Source: Microvirga sp. 3-52 (GTDB lineage Bacteria > Pseudomonadota > Alphaproteobacteria > Rhizobiales > Beijerinckiaceae). From it: 39,027 nt of DNA. Within the stretch, counting starts at the first letter, position 1. Each line of letters opens with the position of its first letter. The position numbers were made by a program, and so were the translations under genes. The DNA is taken from the NCBI RefSeq assembly GCF_018383585.1, contig NZ_JAHAMK010000010.1, positions 373 to 39,399 on the forward strand. The letters are read 5' to 3'. A model generated the notes under the pieces. That model made no database searches. It was not told the origin of the DNA and worked only from the letters and a program-made list of their open reading frames with translations. This document shows positions 31,614 to 38,957 of this stretch, one piece after another.

Positions 31614-32003
31614 TTAGCTGGCGGATGCGAGCCAGTCGACGAGATCCGCGACCTTCCTGCGGGTTTCGTCATCCTTCAGCTTCAGGAATCCGCGCACGAG
31701 GCGGTCGCTTTCCGACCGTGTCAGAAACTCGGCCACGAGGCTGTCATCGGAGAACCCGCCGGCACGCAGCCCGGGCACTCCTTCGAAGAAGAACTCGATG
31801 TTGACGTCCAGAATGGCTGCCATGTGGAGCAGACGGCTCGCCCCGATGCGGTTCACGCCTTTTTCGTATTTCTGAACCTGCTGGAACGTGAGCCCCAAGG
31901 CATCCGCGAGCTTCTCCTGGCTCATGCCGAGCAGGATCCGCCGGGCCTTGACCCGGCCTCCGATGTGCTTGTCGATCTGGTTGGGTGATTTCTTCTGCAA
32001 CAA
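31614..32003 (-). CDS. XRE-family transcriptional regulator
   Basis: A 129-residue protein with an N-terminal HTH_XRE domain: VKARRILLGMSQEKLADALGL, then TFQQVQKYEKGVNRIGASRLLHMA. The C-terminal half is a helical dimerisation part. This form (HTH about residues 15-75, IEFFFEG motif) is common in alphaproteobacteria. The TTG start is supported by CAGGAG a few bases upstream. The gene is divergent from luxR across 101 bp, so it may control luxR or the quorum circuit; that is inference. Confidence 0.88.
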   Translation of the reverse strand: MLQKKSPNQIDKHIGGRVKARRILLGMSQEKLADALGLTFQQVQKYEKGVNRIGASRLLHMAAILDVNIEFFFEGVPGLRAGGFSDDSLVAEFLTRSESDRLVRGFLKLKDDETRRKVADLVDWLASAS

Positions 32004-32073
32004 CCGCTCCTGCCACTGCCCTTTCGGGGTTGTATGCCACTTTCAAAACTTTTGGTAGTATAGTTATTATATT

Positions 32074-32085
32074 AACCTATAGGTT
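32074..32085. promoter_or_regulatory. 12-bp palindrome before luxR
   Basis: AACCTATAGGTT, a perfect dyad in the AT-rich gap between the XRE gene and luxR, 20 bp before the luxR start. Candidate operator for the XRE protein or LuxR. Confidence 0.5.
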
Positions 32086-32104
32086 GTAATTATGCGAGGT
32101 ATCC

Positions 32105-32836
32105 GTGAGCGGCCGAAGCCTTGACCAGTCGACAGAAGCCTTTGATTTCATTCAGGAACTGGATCGGTTGGCTACGTCTGATGAGATTGTTGATGCCATG
32201 GAGCGGTCCTTTGCCCGCTTCGGCTTCGAGAACTTCATCGTGACCGGGCTGCCACATCCGGATCAGCGGATCGAGACCTTGGTTCTGTTGAAGAAATGGC
32301 CGTTGGATTGGTACCGCCGCTACACCCATAACGGGTATGACCGCCACGATCCTGTGATCCGCCTCTGCCGGCAAACTGTCCAGCCATTCGAATGGGACGA
32401 GGCGCCTTACAATCCAGAAACGAACCCCAAAGGGGCAGCGATCATGCACGGGGCGGCGGAATTCGGCATGAAGCAGGGCTATTGTCTTCCGATTCACGGG
32501 CTGAACGGTTTCGAGGCCTGCCTCTCGATGAGCGGCCCTCAGCTCGACCTGACGCCGCAGACCAAGCCCGCCCTCCATCTGATGGCCATCTACGCGTTCG
32601 AGCGGGCCAGGCAGATCCTGGCCCCCTCCCCGCAGCCTAATCCGTTGACTGCCCGCGAGAAGGAGACCCTGCGCTGGGCGGCCTTGGGCAAGTCCGCAGC
32701 GGATACGGGCGAGATCCTGGGCGTCACGGAAAGAACCATCACCGCCCATATCGGCAGCGCCTGCCAGAAGCTTAGCGCCGCCAACAAGACCCATGCCGTG
32801 GCCCGGGCGCTTCAGCACCGCCTCATCGAGATCTGA
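32105..32836 (+). CDS. luxR: LuxR-family quorum-sensing transcription factor
   Basis: A 243-residue acyl-homoserine-lactone receptor. The autoinducer pocket residues of the family are visible: Trp69, Tyr73, Asp82-Pro83 and Trp97 (PLDWYRRYT, RHDPVIRLC, PFEWDEAP). The C-terminal LuxR HTH is LTAREKETLRWAALGKSAADTGEILG followed by VTERTITAHIGSACQKL. It starts at a GTG with GAGG upstream. A lux-box-like site and luxI follow directly, so it is expected to bind the product of its neighbour and activate it. The ligand chain length cannot be told from sequence. Confidence 0.94.
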   Translation: MSGRSLDQSTEAFDFIQELDRLATSDEIVDAMERSFARFGFENFIVTGLPHPDQRIETLVLLKKWPLDWYRRYTHNGYDRHDPVIRLCRQTVQPFEWDEAPYNPETNPKGAAIMHGAAEFGMKQGYCLPIHGLNGFEACLSMSGPQLDLTPQTKPALHLMAIYAFERARQILAPSPQPNPLTAREKETLRWAALGKSAADTGEILGVTERTITAHIGSACQKLSAANKTHAVARALQHRLIEI

Positions 32837-32845
32837 CGTAAAAGT

Positions 32846-32865
32846 ACCTGTAATTTCCTACAATG
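32846..32865 (+). promoter_or_regulatory. Lux-box-like site upstream of luxI
   Basis: ACCTGTAATTTCCTACAATG. The left half ACCTGTA is identical to the lux-box consensus half-site and the right half TACAATG is close to TACAGGT. It lies 55-75 bp before the luxI start, the position expected for LuxR activation. Confidence 0.6.
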
Positions 32866-32889
32866 TTCAAATGCGGCCCGCCATGAAAA

Positions 32890-32915
32890 CTGCTCCTCGA
32901 GAAATCGGGGAGCAG
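32890..32915 (+). promoter_or_regulatory. 11-bp hairpin with GAAA loop over the luxI ribosome binding site
   Basis: Arms 32890-32900 and 32905-32915 pair at all 11 positions (one T-G wobble) around the tetraloop GAAA. The best Shine-Dalgarno, GGGGAG (32907-32912), is in the 3' arm, seven bases before the ATG at 32920. In RNA this stem would hide the ribosome binding site, so translation of luxI is probably gated. Confidence 0.65.
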
Positions 32916-32919
32916 GGGC

Positions 32920-33564
32920 ATGACCTCCATCCAAGTGATCACCAAGGACAACAGGACCTATTATTCAGACGTTCTCGACGAGTACTTCCACCTTCGGCAC
33001 AAGGTTTTCGTCGAGGAACGGGGTTGGCACGATCTCCGGCGCCCCGACGGACGGGAGATGGATGCCTATGACAACGATCATGCCACCTATCTGATCGCGC
33101 TCGACAAGGGCCGGGTCATCGGAGGCCTGAGGCTTTATCCGACGCTCCTGCCACACATGATCAGCGAAGCCTTTCCTCATCTCGTGAAGGAGCGCGGCGC
33201 CCTGACCGGCGCCACCATCCTCGAATGCACGCGCTACTTCATCGTCAAGGAGCGGCGGACCGGCCGCGCGGATTGTCGCCTTCTGGCTGCTTTCCAGCAA
33301 TTCTGCCTCGAAGAAGGCATTACCGAGGTAACCGCCGTCGTCGAGATGTGGTGGTTGCCCCGCTGGCACCAAGCCGGCTTCAAGGTGCGTCCACTCGGCA
33401 TGCCGACCCTGGTCGAGGGCCAGCCCTGCATCGCGGCGGCCATTCGCATCTTCGAGGAAAGCCTGGAGCGCGTCAGCAGGCTGGCCAGCCTGCGCGGGTC
33501 CTTCCTCTCGCGGGATCCGAGGGTTTCCTCTGATCGTGATCGGGTGCCGCATGTCGCTGCCTGA
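32920..33564 (+). CDS. luxI: LuxI-family acyl-homoserine-lactone synthase
   Basis: Makes an acyl-homoserine lactone from S-adenosylmethionine and an acyl carrier. All conserved family residues are present in order: Arg26 and Phe30 (HLRHKVFVEE), Trp36, Glu46, Asp48, Asp51 (REMDAYDND) and Arg71 (IGGLRLYP); ATILECTRYFIV follows. Length 214 is normal. The ATG at 32920 lies behind a hairpin. An out-of-frame ATG at 32883 opens a short unrelated frame. luxR is 83 bp upstream and a small ORF follows with close spacing. The chain length of the signal is not predictable. Confidence 0.95.
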   Translation: MTSIQVITKDNRTYYSDVLDEYFHLRHKVFVEERGWHDLRRPDGREMDAYDNDHATYLIALDKGRVIGGLRLYPTLLPHMISEAFPHLVKERGALTGATILECTRYFIVKERRTGRADCRLLAAFQQFCLEEGITEVTAVVEMWWLPRWHQAGFKVRPLGMPTLVEGQPCIAAAIRIFEESLERVSRLASLRGSFLSRDPRVSSDRDRVPHVAA

Positions 33565-33604
33565 AGAGAATCCTCCCCTCTCCCGTCTCGTCCAGGAGGA
33601 GTTG

Positions 33605-33799
33605 ATGAATCGCGCGTCCCAGAACCTGGCACATTGTCTTGCGCAATTCCCTCCCATCGTGCGCCTGAGGCTCCTGGCCTTCATGCATCTGGTGGAATAC
33701 CCCGACACGATGAGAGCTTCGCTCGAGGTCACGCCATCGGGATCCATGCGCCTGACATTGGACACCGAGGTTGTGCCCGACACTGCCCATCGGCATTGA
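33605..33799 (+). CDS. Small protein following luxI
   Basis: A 64-residue protein (MNRASQNLAHCLAQFPPIVR...). The start at 33605 is set by AGGAGGA four bases upstream; the same frame is open further left, over the end of luxI, with a possible ATG at 33551. The sequence is mostly helix then a short beta end (ASLEVTPSGSMRLTLDTEV). It lies 40 bp past the luxI stop and before a terminator, so it is likely in the same transcript. No family recognised. Confidence 0.6.
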   Translation: MNRASQNLAHCLAQFPPIVRLRLLAFMHLVEYPDTMRASLEVTPSGSMRLTLDTEVVPDTAHRH

Positions 33800-33829
33800 G
33801 ACTGATCGTCCGGTACGCCCGCAAAGATA

Positions 33830-33861
33830 AAGGCCTCGCGCTCGTGGGAGCGCGAGGCCTT
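33830..33861. terminator. Strong bidirectional terminator after the luxR-luxI unit
   Basis: Perfect 14-base arms (left arm AAGGCCTCGCGCTC) around GTGG. It separates the quorum locus from the convergent ferritin-like gene. Confidence 0.9.
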
Positions 33862-33879
33862 GGCCTTGAAGGGCGTTCG

Positions 33880-34380
33880 TCAGGCCGCCTTCGTATTCAC
33901 CCGAGCCTCGGCGAGGTCGGTCAGCAGCTTGTCGGTCTTCTTCTCTTCCTGAAGGTTCTGATCGAGAAGCCTTGCGGCGTCGCTCATGCCCAGTTCCTGA
34001 GCCCAGGTCTTCAGGGAGCCGTAGCGGGTGATCTCGTAGTGCTCGACCGCCTGGGCCGCGGCAAGGATGCCGGCGTCGAGAGCCTCACTGTCCGCGAAGT
34101 CCTCCATGACCTCCTTGCCCTCCTCGATGATGCCGTTGATCGCCTCGCACTGCACGCCGCGAGCCGGCTTGCCGAGCATCTCGAAAACTTTCTCGAGCCG
34201 CTCGATCTGGCCTTCCGTCTCATCGCGATGGGTTTCGAAAGCCTGCCGCAGCTCCTGGGACTCGGCGTTCTTGGCCATCCGCGGCAGAGCCTTCAGAATC
34301 TGCTTCTCGGCATAGTAGATGTCCTTCAGCGTATGAAGGAACAGGTCGTTCAAGGTCTTTTCCTTGGCTGCCATTGTCAT
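33880..34380 (-). CDS. yciF: Ferritin-like YciE/YciF-family protein (DUF892)
   Basis: A 166-residue four-helix protein of the DUF892 family. It begins EKTLNDLFLHTLKDIYYAEKQILKALP, and the carboxylate/His ligand helices appear as ETHRDETEGQIERLEKVF and QAVEHYEITRYGSLKTWAQELG (each a typical family segment). Members bind a di-metal site and are induced by osmotic or general stress. The first two codons are both Met-like starts (MTMAAKEK); the second is likely. It is convergent with the luxI unit. Confidence 0.92.
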   Translation of the reverse strand: MTMAAKEKTLNDLFLHTLKDIYYAEKQILKALPRMAKNAESQELRQAFETHRDETEGQIERLEKVFEMLGKPARGVQCEAINGIIEEGKEVMEDFADSEALDAGILAAAQAVEHYEITRYGSLKTWAQELGMSDAARLLDQNLQEEKKTDKLLTDLAEARVNTKAA

Positions 34381-34511
34381 GACTCCTCGTTGAGCGTGGA
34401 CTCAACGAAGGTCAAGCTTCGAGGTTCCTCCCGATATCGGCAATGGAGCGATTCAGAGGAACAACACCGCTTCGCGTCGCGTTCGGCCAAGGTCAATCAA
34501 GGAGAACCGAC

Positions 34512-34772
34512 GTGACGAACATGATCTCGGCGAGGGCCGGCTCGCTGATGAATGGAGAACCCAATCTCAGCACGACCGAGCGCGGCGCCTATATGCTGGC
34601 CGGCCTCGGCCTCGCGGCCGCGGCTGCCAAGCCGCGCCCCAATCCGCTCCTGAATATCCTGGCGCTCGTGGGCGGTTCCTATCTCGCCTGGCGCGGCTAT
34701 GTGGGCAACTGCCCCGTCAAGGCAGCTCTCACGGGCTCGCACGGAAGCGAACGCATCTCTCACCACCGCTGA
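34512..34772 (+). CDS. Small membrane protein (DUF2892-like)
   Basis: An 86-residue protein. The GTG at 34512 is chosen because AAGGAG lies eight bases upstream; longer open frames before it lack such a signal. Two hydrophobic helices are visible: GAYMLAGLGLAAAAAKP and LLNILALVGGSYLAWRGYVG, with NCPVKAAL in the last part as in DUF2892/YgaP-type proteins. Membrane location is likely; function unknown. Confidence 0.7.
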   Translation: MTNMISARAGSLMNGEPNLSTTERGAYMLAGLGLAAAAAKPRPNPLLNILALVGGSYLAWRGYVGNCPVKAALTGSHGSERISHHR

Positions 34773-34780
34773 TGCAAGAA

Positions 34781-34803
34781 GGGCCACAGTTTCACTGTGG
34801 CCC
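34781..34803. terminator. Hairpin terminator between convergent genes
   Basis: Nine-base arms GGGCCACAG and CTGTGGCCC around TTTCA, between a plus-strand gene ending at 34772 and a minus-strand gene ending at 34832. Confidence 0.85.
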
Positions 34804-34831
34804 TCGGCATTCCAGTCTATTGCGAAACCGA

Positions 34832-35098
34832 TCAGTAAGACGACGTCGAGCGGCGTCCGGCGATCAGGCCATAGACGAAGAGCACGATGACGGCCCCGAC
34901 GATGGCGCCGATGAATCCCGCCCCCTCATCGGCCCGGTACCAGCCCAGAGCCTGCCCAAGATAGGTGGCAATGACGGCACCCACGATGCCAAGAATGGTG
35001 GTGAGAATGAACCCGGATGGCTCATTGCGGCCAGGCATGATCCATTTTGCGATCAGGCCAGCGACGAAGCCGATGATGATGGTCCAGATAATGCTCAT
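34832..35098 (-). CDS. GlsB/YeaQ/YmgE-family stress membrane protein
   Basis: An 88-residue, three-helix membrane protein of the transglycosylase-associated (GlsB/YeaQ/YmgE) family. The signature GFVAGLIAKWIMPGRNEPSGFILTTILGIVGAVI is split across the first two helices, and the last is GAIVGAVIVLFVYGLI. Members are induced in general and acid stress. The start ATG is followed by SIIWTIII, as is usual. The nearby small stress proteins suggest a shared programme. Confidence 0.93.
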   Translation of the reverse strand: MSIIWTIIIGFVAGLIAKWIMPGRNEPSGFILTTILGIVGAVIATYLGQALGWYRADEGAGFIGAIVGAVIVLFVYGLIAGRRSTSSY

Positions 35099-35241
35099 GA
35101 TGGGTCCCTAGTCTGCGTTGCCTCCACAAGGAACGCACATCTTCGGCTAAGGTTGCGGTGGCAGGGTCCCCGGAGCGCGTTTTTCATGATCTCGCCGCAC
35201 TTGCAACGGACGCTCCCCGTTCGTGTACATGGAGAGGCATC

Positions 35242-35409
35242 ATGAACTCTGATGGAGAGCATTGGAATTACGAGTCCGTCCAGGTCCTTCTGTCGCTTGC
35301 AAGGGAAGGCGTTCCGGTATCGGTGATCAGCCTGAAGCTGAAGAGGCCGGTCACGGAGGTTCGAGCCAAGCTCAACGACCTCGGTGTCACTCCAGCCGCC
35401 GAGGTTTAG
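35242..35409 (+). CDS. Small hypothetical protein (55 residues)
   Basis: The ATG at 35242 is preceded by GGAGAGG. The product MNSDGEHWNYESVQVLLSLAREGVPV continues into KLKRPVTEVRAKLNDLG (two pieces), a helical pattern like a short winged-HTH of the kind found as stand-alone small proteins in Hyphomicrobiales. Nothing else is recognised. It precedes a repeat region. Confidence 0.65.
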   Translation: MNSDGEHWNYESVQVLLSLAREGVPVSVISLKLKRPVTEVRAKLNDLGVTPAAEV

Positions 35410-35474
35410 AACTCAAGCCCCTGGCCGCATGCATAAGAGGCCGCCTGAGAGGCAGGCCGAAGACCCGTTCCCTT

Positions 35475-35565
35475 CGTCATCACCGACCCTGTGCCGGTGA
35501 TTCCGCTTCGGTGAGGTGCAGCGCTTTTCATCATCGGGATGGCCGGGTCAAGCCCGGCCATGACG
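35475..35565. repeat. Palindromic intergenic repeat, copy 1
   Basis: Starts CGTCATCACCG and ends with GGGATGGCCGGGTCAAGCCC followed by GGCCATGACGG. ATGGCCGGG and CCCGGCCAT are exact inverted arms. A second copy lies at 35637-35747. Similar families of intergenic palindromes are frequent in this order. Confidence 0.7.
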
Positions 35566-35636
35566 GGCAGGAGTAGGAGGTGCGACTGGATGATGGACGA
35601 CGCCGGATGAGCCGCCGCCCTCCACTTCTCCCTCCA

Positions 35637-35747
35637 CGTCATCACCGGCCTTGTGCCAGTGATCCCGACTGATTGAGACGCCGCGCCTCACGGCATTGGG
35701 ATGGCCGGGCCGATCCCCGGATCAAGTCCAAGGCCGGCCATGACTCG
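35637..35747. repeat. Palindromic intergenic repeat, copy 2
   Basis: Same frame as copy 1 (CGTCATCACCGGCC..., then ATTGGGATGGCCGGG, then GGCCGGCCATGACTCGG), with an internal expansion of about 20 bases (CGATCCCCGGATCAAGTCC) between the arms. The 421-bp gap from 35410 to 35830 contains these two copies and no gene. Confidence 0.7.
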
Positions 35748-35830
35748 GCAAGTCTTGTCCAACAAAGGGCCGATACTCAGAAACTGAGCCTCGAACCTTC
35801 GCGTCGTCTGCATCGATGTCTAGGAAGGAA

Positions 35831-35907
35831 TGGCGCGCCCGAAAGGATTCGAACCTCTGACCCCCAGATTCGTAGTCTGGTGCTCTATCCAGCTGAGCTA
35901 CGGGCGC
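35831..35907 (-). tRNA. tRNA-Arg (anticodon ACG)
   Basis: A complete 77-base tRNA with encoded CCA. Acceptor GCGCCCG pairs with CGGGCGC; the anticodon stem CCAGA/TCTGG encloses CTACGAA, giving ACG; the T arm has GGTTCGAAT. ACG is normally deaminated to ICG to read CGU, CGC and CGA. It lies between repeats and the histidine kinase gene. Confidence 0.96.
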
Positions 35908-36012
35908 TTGGTCGGCAGGTCGTTGCGGGAAGCAACGTTGGCCGAGGCCGGTGACATAGAGGGATCTGATCGGGTTGGCAAGCCTCTTCGTACAGAAGAT
36001 GTGCGGAAAGCC

Positions 36013-37455
36013 TCAGTTTGCCTCTTCCGGCGACAGCCGGTCGGGGATCGCGATCTTGAAGCAGGTCCTGCCGTGGCTCTCATCAAGCGTGATCGTTCCG
36101 CCATGGAGCTGAACGAGTTCCGCGGCGATCGGCAGGCCGAGGCCCGTCCCTCCCTTCTGAGCCGAGCCCTGGAAGGGCGTGAACAGGTTGGCCTTCGCCC
36201 GTTCGGGAATTCCGGGCCCGTTGTCCTTGATCAGGATGCACACCGTGCCGCCCTCCCGCGAGGCGGTCACGTCGATCCGGGGCTGCCCCTCGGGCGATCC
36301 GGTCTGGCTCAGGGCCTGGACCGCGTTGCGGACCATGTTCACCAGAACCCGGGAGAGCTGGTCCGGATCGGCATCGATCATGAGGTCCTCGGGCACCTGC
36401 GCGTCGAACACGATGCCGACCTCGGGAGCAAGATCCGTGAGATTCGACAATTCCGCGATCAAGGGCGCCAGGGGAGTGAGCCGCCGCTGCGGCAGCGGCT
36501 CCGTCGCCCGGCCGTAGGCCAGGGTGGTCTCGCAGAACGCGATGGCCCGGTCGAGGGTGTTGACGAGCCTGGGGGCGATGCGCTGGACGCTCTCGTCGCT
36601 GACCCGATCGAGCCGGTCCGTGAGGAGCTGTGCGGTGGTGAGCATGTTGCGCAGCTCGTGATTGATCTTGCTGACCGCCAGTCCGAGCTGCGCCAGACGG
36701 CGCTTCTGGCGCAGCTCGTCGGCCAGGGTGGTTTCCATGCGGGCCAGGGCCTGCTCGGCGAGGCCAATCTCGTCGACGCGATCGGTCGGCCGGATCACCC
36801 GGGACGCGTCCTCCGGGTTGCTGGAGAATTCCGCGATGTTGCCGGTGAGCCGCCGCACGGGCCGCACAATCACCCATTGCAGGGTCAGATAGACGAGGCT
36901 TGCCGTGATGACGGAGATGAAGAGGGACAGGAAGAGGATGTTGCGGGAGAACTCGATCATGGCACGGCGCAGGGGCGCCTGGTCGAGGATCATCTCGACG
37001 AATTCCACACCCATGCCGGCCCCGATGACGCGGATCGGCTTGTCGGCAGGAGTGAGCAGGGCCGAGAAGGCGTCTCGGACGAGGGGCATCCATTTCGCGT
37101 CGCGCAGGTCGACCGTCTTGCTCACCTCCGGCGGAACGTCGCCGGTGGCCAGCAGGCTCCTGCGCCCACCCCCTTTCAAGGCGATGGCCTTGGCGCCGAC
37201 CCCGTGCAGAAGGCGCAGTTCCAGCTCTTCCGACAGGCTTTCCTCAGGCGCTGCATCGAGAACCATGGCGGCGATCTGCGCCGCCGCCAGACGGTCGTTG
37301 AGCCAAGTCAGGCGGAAATTGGCGACAGAGGGCACATAGATGAGCACCTCTGCGATCATCACGAAGAGCACCGTCAGCATGAGCAGGCGCGCGGAGAGCC
37401 CGAACTGGAAAAAAAATCGCCCTGCGAAGGTGGTCGGCTCGCGGCTCATTCCCAT
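36013..37455 (-). CDS. Orphan sensor histidine kinase
   Basis: A 480-residue membrane sensor kinase. First membrane helix LLMLTVLFVMIAEVLIYV (residues about 25-42), a periplasmic part of about 130 residues, second helix ILFLSLFISVITASLVYL (173-190), then a HAMP-type linker. The phosphorylated His is His266 in VSKINHELRNMLTTAQLL. The ATPase boxes N (VLVNMVRNAVQAL), G1 (IKDNGPGIPE) and G2 (GGTGLGLPIAAEL) follow. No response regulator is adjacent. A 661-codon frame on the other strand is a shadow. The signal and partner are unknown. Confidence 0.93.
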   Translation of the reverse strand: MGMSREPTTFAGRFFFQFGLSARLLMLTVLFVMIAEVLIYVPSVANFRLTWLNDRLAAAQIAAMVLDAAPEESLSEELELRLLHGVGAKAIALKGGGRRSLLATGDVPPEVSKTVDLRDAKWMPLVRDAFSALLTPADKPIRVIGAGMGVEFVEMILDQAPLRRAMIEFSRNILFLSLFISVITASLVYLTLQWVIVRPVRRLTGNIAEFSSNPEDASRVIRPTDRVDEIGLAEQALARMETTLADELRQKRRLAQLGLAVSKINHELRNMLTTAQLLTDRLDRVSDESVQRIAPRLVNTLDRAIAFCETTLAYGRATEPLPQRRLTPLAPLIAELSNLTDLAPEVGIVFDAQVPEDLMIDADPDQLSRVLVNMVRNAVQALSQTGSPEGQPRIDVTASREGGTVCILIKDNGPGIPERAKANLFTPFQGSAQKGGTGLGLPIAAELVQLHGGTITLDESHGRTCFKIAIPDRLSPEEAN

Positions 37456-37670
37456 GTCATTCCTGGCGGCGACCCACGAGAGCCGGTCGCCGCGATCGAG
37501 GATTCTGGGCCGACGATTCGAGAAACTCCACCGCCGCGCCCGACATCAGCCGGGATAAAGGTAGGTAGGGTTGAATCAACCCCGCTCGTGCATGGTGCAG
37601 AACCGCCGGTGCGCGCCGGTGAAAAGTGGTGCTGGCTTCCCACTCCATACGATGCGCCGAGCAAGGAAAG

Positions 37671-37720
37671 GAGCGTCGGATCAATCCCGAAAGTGCAATC
37701 CACTCTCGGGTTCGATGCTC
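37671..37720. repeat. Imperfect palindromic intergenic repeat
   Basis: GAGCGTCGG...CCCGAAAGTG on the left is roughly complementary to CACTCTCGGGTTCGATGCTC on the right. A second, related inverted repeat lies just before it (about 37617-37660). The 286-bp gap otherwise holds no gene. It resembles the element after sciP. Confidence 0.5.
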
Positions 37721-37741
37721 CAGTCCTCTCTACCTGCCCGT

Positions 37742-38560
37742 TCATGACCCCTCGTCGGCGCGCCTGCGCCAGTGCCTCAGCCCGACCGGAACCAGCGCCA
37801 AAATTCCTAGGATAGCTAGAGCGATCATCAGCTCGGACGTCAACAGGCTCCCGACCCTGAAATCGACGCTGCATTCGGTTTGGCCGGCAGCAAGGCAATC
37901 GGCGCGAAGCTTCTCATGTCTGGACATCACCTCGTCGAGCCCGGAGCCGGCGAAGGCGAAGGCAAAAGAGACCGGAAGCATGCCGATCTGGGTCGCCAGC
38001 ACGAAAGGCCTCACACGCATGCCGAAGAAGGCGGCCGCGAGATTCGTCAGCCAGAACGGCACCACGGGAATCAGGCGCAGGGAAAGCAGGTAGAGGAAAG
38101 CCTGCTTCCGGAAGCCCGCCGCGAGGCCCTGGATGCGGGCACCCGCCCTTTCCAGGAGAGGCCGTCCCAGGGACGTGCGGGCGATCAGGAAGATATTGGC
38201 GGCCCCTAGGGTGGCCGCCATGGAGGCCGCGATCCCGCCGAGCGCCCAGCCGAACAGATACCCGCCGATGGTTGTCAGGAAAGCCGAAACCGGCAGGGAC
38301 AGGGTCACCGCCGCCACGTAGATCAGGCAGAAGAGCCCAAGCATCGTCCAGCGGTGGGCGGCGACGAGGCCCTGAAGCCAGGTTTGATAGCGGAGAAAGG
38401 TCTCGAAGCTCAAGGAGCGGTGCAGGCCCGTGGCGAAGACGCCCCCCAGGGCCAGGACAAGCAGCACGAGAGGCAAAGTGCGCCAGAGACGGCCTGCGTT
38501 CTTTGGTCTATGGGGTTTTGGCTGCGTTTCGATCACGTATCCTCCTCGATTCCGTGCCAT
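37742..38560 (-). CDS. TVP38/TMEM64-family membrane protein
   Basis: A 272-residue integral membrane protein of the TVP38/TMEM64 (VTT/SNARE-associated) family, related to DedA. It has about six hydrophobic segments; the family signatures are SAFLTTIGGYLFGWALGGIAASMAATLGA (one segment, named in part) and RLIPVVPFWLTNLAAAFFGM. Members handle phospholipids or membrane homeostasis. The ATG at 38560 (MARNRGG) is preferred over the GTG three codons earlier. Confidence 0.9.
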   Translation of the reverse strand: MARNRGGYVIETQPKPHRPKNAGRLWRTLPLVLLVLALGGVFATGLHRSLSFETFLRYQTWLQGLVAAHRWTMLGLFCLIYVAAVTLSLPVSAFLTTIGGYLFGWALGGIAASMAATLGAANIFLIARTSLGRPLLERAGARIQGLAAGFRKQAFLYLLSLRLIPVVPFWLTNLAAAFFGMRVRPFVLATQIGMLPVSFAFAFAGSGLDEVMSRHEKLRADCLAAGQTECSVDFRVGSLLTSELMIALAILGILALVPVGLRHWRRRADEGS

Positions 38561-38804
38561 ATGTAGCACTCGGCAGGGCCAAGCCTACGGGTTCTGTCGC
38601 GGTGGCGAAGACGCCGGGCCGATTGCCGCATAAAGGCCAGAGCGGCGTTGACTTTGCCCCTCCATTCCGTCATAAGCCCGCAAGCTGACAGCGCTCTTCT
38701 GGGGCGCTGATCGTTTTTTCGAGACAGTTTCGGGGGCAACCCCAACTTAACCAGACGGGCGCGAGCCATCGAGCACCGCTGCCCCATTCGACCGGAGATG
38801 TGCC

Positions 38805-38939
38805 GTGAAGAGGACGTATCAACCGAGCAAGCTGGTTCGCAAGCGCCGCCACGGCTTCCGTGCGCGCATGGCGACCAAGGGTGGCCGCAAGGTCATTGCC
38901 GCTCGCCGCGCCCATGGTCGCAAGCGCCTGTCGGCGTAA
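38805..38939 (+). CDS. rpmH: Ribosomal protein L34
   Basis: The 44-residue L34: [20 protein letters not shown], then [20 protein letters not shown] and RLSA. It starts at a GTG with GGAGA upstream. It is followed 18 bp later by the first codons of rnpA, the arrangement rpmH-rnpA found almost everywhere in bacteria. The opposite-strand frame across this gene is a shadow. Confidence 0.98.
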   Translation: MKRTYQPSKLVRKRRHGFRARMATKGGRKVIAARRAHGRKRLSA

Positions 38940-38957
38940 GCGGCCTAGGATAGCCCG

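Noticed and set aside
32793..33071. 92-codon frame crossing the luxR-luxI gap
   Set aside because: It starts within luxR and runs into luxI out of frame. It has no ribosome binding site of note and an unnatural composition.
35830..37815. 661-codon plus-strand frame
   Set aside because: It covers the tRNA-Arg and the whole histidine kinase gene on the other strand; its composition (long runs rich in Arg, Asp, Gly, His) is that of an antisense shadow in GC-rich DNA.
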